Shown piece by piece: positions 47,550-55,273 of a stretch of 64,000 nucleotides of DNA. A model generated the notes under the pieces. That model made no database searches, had not been told where the DNA came from, and saw only the letters and a program-made list of their open reading frames with translations. Every line of letters starts with the position of its first letter. Position 1 is the stretch's first letter. Both the position numbers and the translations under genes were made by a program. The DNA comes from Thermophagus sp052400625 (GTDB taxonomy: Bacteria; Bacteroidota; Bacteroidia; Bacteroidales; Marinilabiliaceae), in assembly GCA_052400625.1 (NCBI GenBank), contig JBQTGH010000013.1; one strand, written 5' to 3'.

Positions 47550-47816
47550 AAGAATAAAAGGGAGCCATTCAATCAATGAGTGTGGTATAAAAAGACATAT
47601 TTTTATCAAAATCAAGGCGTTTTTAATTTTTTTATCGGAGTTAACCCATTTTTAATGAGGATGCAAAAATTAAAACAACAAAGAGTTTGGCAACAAAGAT
47701 GCTTTTTAGAACGCACTCATCAATAATACCATAAGCAGGAAACTAATAGGGAATCGCTTATTTGATTTTGAACGGATAAAATTTAAAGTATTTTAATGCA
47801 ATAAAAACAAACAACC

Positions 47817-49193
47817 ATGAATATCAACAAGTTATTATTTCCGCTTTTCAGTCTGGGTATATGCATTTCAAGCATTGCCCAAAACCCCATAGTACAAACA
47901 TATTACACTGCCGACCCTGCACCTATGGTGCATAATGGCAAAGTTTACGTTTATACATCTCATGACGAGGACACAACAGTCAATAATTTCTTTACCATGT
48001 ACGACTGGCGGTGTTATTCGTCAGATGATATGGTGAACTGGACCGACCATGGAGCAGTCGCCTCTCTGAAGAACTTTGAGTGGCTCGACAAGACAAATGG
48101 AGCATGGGCTCCGCAATGTATTGAACGAAACGGCAAGTTTTTCCTTTACGTACCCATTCATGGTGAAGGAATCTCCGTGTTGGTAAGTGATTCGCCAACC
48201 GGCCCGTTTCATGACCCTTTGGGACACAGACTAATCGTTGACAGTGAGGATGTCTGGACCGACATCGACCCTACTGCTTTTATTGACGACGATGGACAGG
48301 CTTATTTGTACTGGGGAAATCCGTCGCTCTTCTATGTGAAACTCAACGAAGATATGATTTCGTACGACCGTAGTATTGGTAAGAACGGGATTGTAGCTGT
48401 GGAGATGAATGCAGAGTCATTTGGAGAAAGTAAAGCTAAAGACGGCAAACACCTTACCAATTACACCGAAGGCCCGTGGTTTTATAAACGAAACGATATT
48501 TATTACCTGGTTTATGCCGCCGGAGGCATTCCCGAGTACATTGCCTATTCCACCGCTCCTACGGCTGAGGGGCCATGGACTTATCAGGGTTACATTATGG
48601 AAAGAGCGCCTCACCTGGCTTTTACCAACCATCCGGGAATCGTTGATTTTAAAGGAAATTCCTATTTCTTCTATCACGACCAGGATTTATCAGGTGGAGA
48701 AGGTTTTAAACGTTCGGTAAGTGTTGAACAGTTCGAATATAATAAAGACGGGTCTATTCCCATGATTACTCCCACGAAAGAAGGAGTAAAAGAAAGTGTT
48801 GCGAACCTGAACCCTTTTCAAAGAATAGAAGCCGAAACAATTGCATGGTCGGAAGGTCTGAAAACCACATCCAACGATAAAACAGGTGTCTATGTTACCA
48901 AAGTTGACAACGGCGATTTTATCAAAGTCCGTAGTGTTGATTTCAAAAAAGGAGCAGATACATTCACGGTCAGAGCGGAACCGCTGAATGGAGGAAAAAT
49001 TGAAATTCGGCTGGATTCCAAAAATGGTCCCCTATTAGGTGTTTGTGAAATAACAAAAACAGAAAGTAAGAGTAACTGGCAAACATTTACCACAAGGACT
49101 GATAAACACAAAGGTGTTCACGACTTGTTTTTTGTTTTCAAAGGTGGTGAAGGAGAGTTATTTAATCTTGATTACTGGGAGTTTATCAAATAA
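47817..49193 (+). CDS. GH43 with CBM6, tandem paralogue
   Basis: 458 residues with a signal peptide (about 1-20, ending SIAQ). Triad: YYTADPAPMVHNG, TDIDPTAFIDDDGQAYLYWG and YTEGPWFYKRNDIYYLVY. CBM6-like C-terminus (RIEAETIAWSEGLKTTS, NGDFIKVRSVDF, LFNLDYWEF). Blocks are shared with the preceding gene but there are many substitutions, so the duplication is not recent and the pair may split substrates. The 267-base gap before it holds only AT-rich sequence with no gene or repeat that I recognise. GH31 starts 24 bases downstream. Confidence 0.92.
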   Translation: MNINKLLFPLFSLGICISSIAQNPIVQTYYTADPAPMVHNGKVYVYTSHDEDTTVNNFFTMYDWRCYSSDDMVNWTDHGAVASLKNFEWLDKTNGAWAPQCIERNGKFFLYVPIHGEGISVLVSDSPTGPFHDPLGHRLIVDSEDVWTDIDPTAFIDDDGQAYLYWGNPSLFYVKLNEDMISYDRSIGKNGIVAVEMNAESFGESKAKDGKHLTNYTEGPWFYKRNDIYYLVYAAGGIPEYIAYSTAPTAEGPWTYQGYIMERAPHLAFTNHPGIVDFKGNSYFFYHDQDLSGGEGFKRSVSVEQFEYNKDGSIPMITPTKEGVKESVANLNPFQRIEAETIAWSEGLKTTSNDKTGVYVTKVDNGDFIKVRSVDFKKGADTFTVRAEPLNGGKIEIRLDSKNGPLLGVCEITKTESKSNWQTFTTRTDKHKGVHDLFFVFKGGEGELFNLDYWEFIK

Positions 49194-49217
49194 TCAAACC
49201 ATCAATCATTAGAAATC

Positions 49218-51821
49218 ATGAAATATTTCAGTTTATTTATTGTTCTTCTTGTTTTTACGGGATGCAAGAAAGAATTGAATTACAAAGAGATACCGAAAGG
49301 AATAAACATCGAATTGGCAGACGGGACACTTGGCATATACCCTGTAACAGACAATGCAGTGAGAATTAAACTATTTAAAGAAGAAGAACCGGAAATCCCC
49401 GAGTTTATCTTTACCAACAACCCCGAAACACCTGAATTTAAAACAACAGAAACCTCTTCTAAATTAGCTGTAACACTCAAGAACCTCCAGGTCGTTGTGG
49501 ATAAAAAAACAGGTCGTTTGTCTTATGCCTCGCCCACCGGAAAAATTTTTCTGCAGGAAAAAGCCGGTTCAAGGAGACTGGTTCCTGATTCGGTAGAAGG
49601 AGAGCCTTGCTTCATCGCAGAACAAGGTTTTGAATCACCCGAAGATGAGTCTGTTTTTGGGCTTGGACAATTCCAGGATGGTCACTATAATCTGAAGGGA
49701 GTTACCCGGCGATTGACACAGGTCAACTCTCAGATATCCATACCCTTTATTTATTCCAGCAAAGGCTACGGGTTGTTATGGCATCAGTATGGACTTACCG
49801 ATTACAATCCCGCAGACAATTTAATTGAATTGAAAAAGCAGGAACAACCTGCCGGAGATGAAGAATTGATTGAAGTAACAACAACTGCAGGGACACAAAA
49901 AGTATCACAGAATCAAACCCTTTACACGGGGCAATTCAGTGTTCCGGAGGATGGAGAATACTCAGTGTTCCTTGACCTGGGCGATATGGGGAATCGTTAT
50001 TATGTCGTGATAGATGGTAAGCCATACATTGACCAGACCAATATGTGGCTCCCTCCTACTGTAGGAACAATTGCAAACCTTGAAAAAGGAGAACACAATG
50101 TCCAGGTAATTTGTAAGTCTGACAACAAGCCCAAATTATCGTGGAAACTCAATGATAATTCCACCATCTTCAGATCGCCCAACGCCAAAGAGCTGGATTA
50201 CGTGGTCTTTTACGGCCCTTCGGCTGACAAGGTAATTTCTTCATATCGTAATTTATCAGGAAATGCACCTATGTTTCCCAAATGGGCTTATGGTTTCTGG
50301 CAATGCCGCGAACGTTATACATCCGGCAAGCAACTTGTGGAAACGGTCGAAGAATTCCGCAATAGAGAACTACCCATGGATGTCATTGTGCAGGACTGGC
50401 AATACTGGGGAAGCAAAGGCTGGGGTGTTCCACAGTTAGATGAAGAAAATTACCCTAACCCGTCCGGTTTTATCAGTGAAATTCATGACATGAATGCCCG
50501 TTTTTGTATATCCATCTGGTCGAACCCCGACAAAAACTCAGAATTGGGCCGGGAATACGTCAACCGAAACCGCTTTATTCCCGGGACCAAATGGTTGGAC
50601 TATTTCAATCCGAAAACAAGACAGGAATATTGGAATACACTGAACGAAAATCTGTTTGTTCACGGAGTGGATGCCTGGTGGATGGATGCAGTAGAACCTG
50701 AGAATGATGCCCTCGAAGGAACCCAAACGCACATAGGACCCGGTAATTTTTACCGCTTGACCTACCCGTTGATGGTGAGTAAAGCTGTGTACGAAGGTCA
50801 ACGCAATACAACCTCCGACAAAAGAGTTTGTATCCTTACCCGTTCGGCCTTTTCAGGACAACAGAAATATGGCATGATCAACTGGTCGGGCGATATTGGG
50901 GGCACATGGGATGGCTACAGAAGACAGATTCTTGCCGGACTAAACTTCACCATCACCGGGTTACCTTACTGGACTTCTGACATCGGTGGCTTTTTCCGCC
51001 CAGGCCCGTCACAATATACGGATGAAAGATATCATGAATTGCTCACCAGGTGGTTTCAATGGGGAACTTTCAATCCAATTTTCCGTGTGCACGGTTACCA
51101 GTCGGAGACAGAACCATGGAAATACGGGCCGACTGTTGAAGCCAATATGCGGAAAATGTTGAATTTACGATACCGCCTCATCCCATACATATACTCCGAA
51201 GCCTGGAATATCACCCAAAATGGTTCTACGATGATGCGCCCCCTGGTCATGGATTTCAGAGAAGATACAGAAGCTGTAAATCACCTGTATCAATATATGT
51301 TTGGTAACAGTTTTCTGGTCGCCCCTGTTACCCAACCTGATGTTTTAGAAAGAGAGGTTTATTTGCCGGAAACGACAAGCTGGTATGACTTCTGGACCGG
51401 TAAGCATTTCAATGGCGGACAAACCATCAATGCCAATGCGCCCATGGATCAAATCCCGCTTTTTGTTAAAGCCGGCTCCATCGTTCCAATGGACAAAATA
51501 TCACAACACACCGGAGAAAGCAATGCTGATTCATTGGAAATAAGAATATACCAGGGAGCTGACGGTAGTTTCAGTTTGTACGAAGATGAAGGAGACAACT
51601 ACAACTACGAAAACGGAAAGTTTTCAGTCGTCCCCTTCGAATACAATGAACAAAATCAAACCCTTGTCATTGGTGACCGGGAAGGCCAATACCCGGGATA
51701 TTTAAAGACACGGGTATTTAATATTGTTCTGGTAAACGAAGATTCCGGTATGGGTATAGCCAGGGAGGAAAAGAAAAAAACAGTTACTTACAGTGGAAGT
51801 AAAATAGAAATAAAACTTTAA
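49218..51821 (+). CDS. GH31 alpha-xylosidase-type lipoprotein with PA14-like insertion
   Basis: 867 residues. Short lipoprotein signal ending LLVFTGC. N-terminal domain, then a PA14-like insert (about 225-320, YTGQFSVPEDGEYSVFLDLG) before the barrel, a fusion common in GH31 alpha-xylosidases. VQDWQYWGSKGWGVPQLDEE and GVDAWWMDAVEPE (nucleophile Asp 490), MINWSGDIGGTWDG (acid/base Asp). C-terminal beta domains: FVKAGSIVPMDK and SFSLYEDEGDNYNYENG. It differs from the GH31 at 25640 by this insert and by being surface-lipidated, suggesting action on larger oligosaccharides. Alpha-glucosidase is an alternative. Confidence 0.92.
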   Translation: MKYFSLFIVLLVFTGCKKELNYKEIPKGINIELADGTLGIYPVTDNAVRIKLFKEEEPEIPEFIFTNNPETPEFKTTETSSKLAVTLKNLQVVVDKKTGRLSYASPTGKIFLQEKAGSRRLVPDSVEGEPCFIAEQGFESPEDESVFGLGQFQDGHYNLKGVTRRLTQVNSQISIPFIYSSKGYGLLWHQYGLTDYNPADNLIELKKQEQPAGDEELIEVTTTAGTQKVSQNQTLYTGQFSVPEDGEYSVFLDLGDMGNRYYVVIDGKPYIDQTNMWLPPTVGTIANLEKGEHNVQVICKSDNKPKLSWKLNDNSTIFRSPNAKELDYVVFYGPSADKVISSYRNLSGNAPMFPKWAYGFWQCRERYTSGKQLVETVEEFRNRELPMDVIVQDWQYWGSKGWGVPQLDEENYPNPSGFISEIHDMNARFCISIWSNPDKNSELGREYVNRNRFIPGTKWLDYFNPKTRQEYWNTLNENLFVHGVDAWWMDAVEPENDALEGTQTHIGPGNFYRLTYPLMVSKAVYEGQRNTTSDKRVCILTRSAFSGQQKYGMINWSGDIGGTWDGYRRQILAGLNFTITGLPYWTSDIGGFFRPGPSQYTDERYHELLTRWFQWGTFNPIFRVHGYQSETEPWKYGPTVEANMRKMLNLRYRLIPYIYSEAWNITQNGSTMMRPLVMDFREDTEAVNHLYQYMFGNSFLVAPVTQPDVLEREVYLPETTSWYDFWTGKHFNGGQTINANAPMDQIPLFVKAGSIVPMDKISQHTGESNADSLEIRIYQGADGSFSLYEDEGDNYNYENGKFSVVPFEYNEQNQTLVIGDREGQYPGYLKTRVFNIVLVNEDSGMGIAREEKKKTVTYSGSKIEIKL

Positions 51822-51823
51822 AT

Positions 51824-51850
51824 TAGTGCGTGTCTATAAACTCGCAAAAA
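51824..51850 (-). repeat. Tail fragment of the palindromic GTGTCTGT element
   Basis: TAGTGCGTGTCTATAAACTC then GCAAAAA, the complement of the fragment at 14827-14853. It contains a chance GTG codon in frame with the next gene. Confidence 0.55.
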
Positions 51851-51906
51851 ATTTTTACAGTATGTGTGTTTTTGAATACAGGTATAAAAAATCAAATTTC
51901 ACAAAA

Positions 51907-53310
51907 ATGAAACTAAAGTACATACTGATAATCATATCAAGCTGTATCCTGTCACAAGCATACGCAAAGAAAGAACCGGAAAAGAGAAACTTAAAACCAC
52001 GAATTGTAGTGCTTACCGACATCGCTCCCAACGATATTGAGCCGGATGATATGGAGTCTATGATTCGATTGCTTGTCCATGCTGACCAGTTTGAAATTGA
52101 AGCACTCATTGCCACCACTGGTTGGAGTAATAACGGCGGTAATGAACGTATTGATCTCATCCATGATGCGTTAAATGCTTATGAAAAAGATCTGCCAAAT
52201 TTAAAAAAAAGGTCGGGGCAGAAAGATTTTGCGGCCGATGAATCAAAGCAGCATATAGGTTACTGGCCTACTCCCGATTATTTGCGATCCCGAACTGTGA
52301 CGGGAAGCACAAAAATGGGAATGAAATTCATTGGCGAAGGAAACGATTCTGAAGGAAGCAACCTGATCATTGACCTGGCCGATGAAAATGACGACCGCCC
52401 AATCTGGATAACAGTTTGGGGTGGTGGCAATACATTTGCCCAGTCCATCTGGCGCGTGCAACAAGAACGGTCGCCGGAAGAGCTAAAGTCTTTTTTACGC
52501 AAATTCCGCATTTACACAATCACTGATCAGGATCGTCCATGGTCGCAAGGCGACACAATAAATTATGCCAACAGTTCGCATCAATGGATGAGGGAATTTG
52601 AACAGGATCTGTTGTTTTTCTGGGATGAATGTGCATGGAAACATCAAAACGGAACAGGCAGAAATAATTGGGATCAATACGCCCGACACATCCAGGATCA
52701 TGGTAACCTCGGTGCGTTATATCCTAAATATAAATATGGCGTTGAAGGAGATACACCGTCATTTATGCACGTCATTCCGAATGGATTATCTGACCCGAAT
52801 GTTCCTACACAAGTTAGCTGGAGCGGCTATTTTGAGTTTGGCTTAGGGCGCGACAGCCTGACTCGGTCTTACACCAATTATACTGGTAAACCCTATGAGA
52901 TTAGCACAAAATATTTTTCGTATTTCTATCCGGCTATTTTCAACAATTTTGCCGCTCGTATGGATTGGGCCAAAGAAGGAAAGGGTAACCGTAATCCGGT
53001 TGTAATCATTAACAGGGATAAAGGCATCAACCCCATTGAGATAAATTGCAAAACAGGAGAAAAGATAAGGCTTAATGCTACAAAAACGTTTGATCCCGAT
53101 GGCGATCAACTAAGCTATAAATGGTGGTTAATACCTGAGGCAGGAACCTATTCCGGGGATATTAAAATTTCGAATAGCAAATCCGGCATTGCCACCATTC
53201 ATGTCCCTTCCGATTCAGCCGGCAAAAAATTTCATATTATTTGTGAAGTAACCGATAATGGAACTCATAATCTGACCGGCTATAGAAGGATAATCTTTGA
53301 ACCGGAATAA
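51907..53310 (+). CDS. DUF1593 nucleoside-hydrolase-like secreted protein
   Basis: 467 residues. The start is ATG at 51907, which begins a proper signal peptide (MKLKYILIIISSCILSQAYA); the frame is open back to a GTG at 51826, but that lies in a repeat fragment and would bury the signal. The N-terminal domain (about 35-330) begins IVVLTDIAPNDIEPDDMESM, an Asp-rich motif like the calcium site of inosine-uridine nucleoside hydrolases, and continues WITVWGGGNTFAQSIWRV. The C-terminal about 90 residues are Ig-like (KTFDPDGDQLSYKWWLIPEAG). The family is frequent in Bacteroidetes polysaccharide loci and thought to be hydrolytic, but I know of no settled reaction. Confidence 0.85.
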   Translation: MKLKYILIIISSCILSQAYAKKEPEKRNLKPRIVVLTDIAPNDIEPDDMESMIRLLVHADQFEIEALIATTGWSNNGGNERIDLIHDALNAYEKDLPNLKKRSGQKDFAADESKQHIGYWPTPDYLRSRTVTGSTKMGMKFIGEGNDSEGSNLIIDLADENDDRPIWITVWGGGNTFAQSIWRVQQERSPEELKSFLRKFRIYTITDQDRPWSQGDTINYANSSHQWMREFEQDLLFFWDECAWKHQNGTGRNNWDQYARHIQDHGNLGALYPKYKYGVEGDTPSFMHVIPNGLSDPNVPTQVSWSGYFEFGLGRDSLTRSYTNYTGKPYEISTKYFSYFYPAIFNNFAARMDWAKEGKGNRNPVVIINRDKGINPIEINCKTGEKIRLNATKTFDPDGDQLSYKWWLIPEAGTYSGDIKISNSKSGIATIHVPSDSAGKKFHIICEVTDNGTHNLTGYRRIIFEPE

Positions 53311-53430
53311 AAATACCCTGAACCTAAGTGGATTTAAACCGATTCCTTCTTAGAACCGGTAAACGAATGTCGCCTATCCCACCCAACACACTTAAATCAA
53401 TTTTTGGATAACAATAATAATCTTTCAAGA

Positions 53431-53475
53431 ATGAAACGAGCCCCGGGTAATCGGGGATAGATAAATTTTATAAAG
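53431..53475 (+). repeat. Short MKRAW-type leader before GH43
   Basis: ATGAAACGAGCCCCGGGTAA and on to a TAG encode MKRAPGNRG (53431-53460). The inner hairpin is CCCCG-GGTAAT-CGGGG. The 3' half of the unit is missing except for ATAAATTTTATAAAG, which leads directly into the GH43 start codon at 53476. Confidence 0.6.
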
Positions 53476-55056
53476 ATGAAAACACACTATTCAACACTTA
53501 TCATGTTAATTGCCGGTTTCTTATGGAGTTCATGCTCAGAAGCCGAAAAGAAACAGTTCGCTCAAAACCCTGTAATTTTCGCCGATGTACCCGATATGTC
53601 CATGATCCGCGTCGATGATACCTACTACATGAGCAGCACTACCATGCACATGAGTCCGGGCGTGCCCATCATGAAATCCAAAGACCTGGTCAACTGGGAG
53701 ATCGTGAACTATGCTTACGACACACTGGCCAATAATGAAGCACTGCGTCTTGAAAATGGCCGGAACGCTTATGGACGGGGTTCCTGGGCCAGCAGCCTGC
53801 GTTACCATGAGGATACATTCTATATTTCTACCTTTTCGGCAACATCGGGGAAAACACACATTTATAAAACCACTAACATCGAAAAGGGACCCTGGGAGGC
53901 CATTACCTTTGAGCCGGTTTTGCACGACAATTCACTCTTCTTCGATGACGACGGCAAAGTCTATATGATATATGGCGGAGGCGATATCCGTATTGTCGAA
54001 CTGAAAGAAGATTTATCCGGCATCAAACCTGATGGCATCAACCGGGTAATCATTCCTGATGCAGGGAAGGTAGCTTCCGATAACCTGATGCTCCATGCCG
54101 AAGGTTCTCAGGTTATTAAGCACAATGGCAAATATTACGTTTTCAATATCACCTGGCCACGGGGAGGAATGAGAACGGTTGTAGTACACCGTGCCGACCA
54201 GATCACCGGCCCTTATGAAGGGAAGGTTGCTCTCAAAGACCGTGGAATTGCTCAGGGAAGCATCATCGACACACCGGAAGGTGAATGGTACGCCTACATG
54301 TTTCGCGATTATGGCTCTGTCGGCAGAATCCCATACATTATGCCCATGAAGTGGAACGACGGATGGCCTGTTTTGGGGATGGACGGTAAAGTACCCGACA
54401 CACTGGATATTCCTGTTAAAAATATCGGAGCTTCCGGTATAGTTACATCGGATGACTTTGAGGACGACAAGCTGGCACTCGCCTGGCAATGGAACCATAA
54501 CCCCGACAATCGCTACTGGTCTTTAACCGAAAGAGAAGGCTATTTGCGGCTTACCAACGGACGCATTGATGAAAACGTGGAGCAAACCCGAAACACACTG
54601 ACACAACGCACCTTTGGTCCGGTAAGTTCTGCTTCTACCCTGGTTGATGTTCAAGGCATGAAAGATGGTGATGTTGCCGGTCTGGTAGCATTACAAAACA
54701 GATACGGATTTGTTGGTGTAAAAATGAGTAACGGCTCCAGGTCAGTGGTGATGGTAAGTGCAGAAACCGAAGAACCTGTAGAACTGGCAACCATTCCACT
54801 GGAACAGGATAAAATCTGGTTAAAAATCGATTGCGATTTCAGAAACAGAACCGACAAAGCCTGGTTTTATTACAGCCTGAATGGTAGTGATTGGAAGAAA
54901 ATCGGAGAACCACTGCAAATGGCGTATACCTTGCCTCAACATTTTATGGGATATCGTTTTGGGCTATTTTCCTTTGCCACCAAAACAACCGGAGGTTTCG
55001 TTGATTTCGATCATTTCAAAATTAGTGACGAAATAATTGAAGAAGTGGCAGATTAG
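53476..55056 (+). CDS. GH43 lipoprotein with C-terminal beta-sandwich
   Basis: 526 residues. Lipoprotein signal with Cys in GFLWSSCSEA. Propeller triad: FADVPDMSMIRVDDTYYMSS (base Asp), HDNSLFFDDDGKVYMIYGG and LHAEGSQVIKHNGKYYVFN (acid Glu). The C-terminal beta-sandwich (about 325-520, DDFEDDKLALAWQWNHNPDN) is the domain attached to many beta-xylosidase/arabinofuranosidase GH43 proteins. Note that the second motif has Asn-Ser rather than the usual Asp-Pro before LFFDDDG, so the pKa-modulating Asp may be shifted or altered. It has the same overall build as the GH43 at 6248. Confidence 0.9.
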   Translation: MKTHYSTLIMLIAGFLWSSCSEAEKKQFAQNPVIFADVPDMSMIRVDDTYYMSSTTMHMSPGVPIMKSKDLVNWEIVNYAYDTLANNEALRLENGRNAYGRGSWASSLRYHEDTFYISTFSATSGKTHIYKTTNIEKGPWEAITFEPVLHDNSLFFDDDGKVYMIYGGGDIRIVELKEDLSGIKPDGINRVIIPDAGKVASDNLMLHAEGSQVIKHNGKYYVFNITWPRGGMRTVVVHRADQITGPYEGKVALKDRGIAQGSIIDTPEGEWYAYMFRDYGSVGRIPYIMPMKWNDGWPVLGMDGKVPDTLDIPVKNIGASGIVTSDDFEDDKLALAWQWNHNPDNRYWSLTEREGYLRLTNGRIDENVEQTRNTLTQRTFGPVSSASTLVDVQGMKDGDVAGLVALQNRYGFVGVKMSNGSRSVVMVSAETEEPVELATIPLEQDKIWLKIDCDFRNRTDKAWFYYSLNGSDWKKIGEPLQMAYTLPQHFMGYRFGLFSFATKTTGGFVDFDHFKISDEIIEEVAD

Positions 55057-55111
55057 GTCTGTCCCTGCAGAACGCAAACATGAATTGAAGACAGACACCA
55101 GTCAATAAGTG

Positions 55112-55245
55112 GTTGTCTAAAAAGTCAGTTTTTCTCTGTGCACCTCTGTGATGGGCTCTGAGAACTCTGTGTAACTAATTGAAATACAATGTTTGCTGAC
55201 GCAAGCATGGTATTTATTTTCTCTAATTGGGGACTTTTTGGACAC
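55112..55245 (+). repeat. Inverted repeat flanking an IS-free 105-bp segment
   Basis: GTTGTCTAAAAAGTC (55112-55126) is complementary to GACTTTTTGGACAC (55232-55245) with one mismatch and a wobble. Between them is sequence without a gene. It could be a small palindromic repeat or a distant hairpin between GH43 and GH95. Confidence 0.4.
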
Positions 55246-55273
55246 TCTCTAAACTCAAGAATATCAATAAATC

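Noticed and set aside
51826..51906. GTG start for the DUF1593 protein
   Set aside because: The GTG lies in a fragment of the palindromic repeat and would place 27 residues before a good signal peptide; ATG at 51907 fits better.
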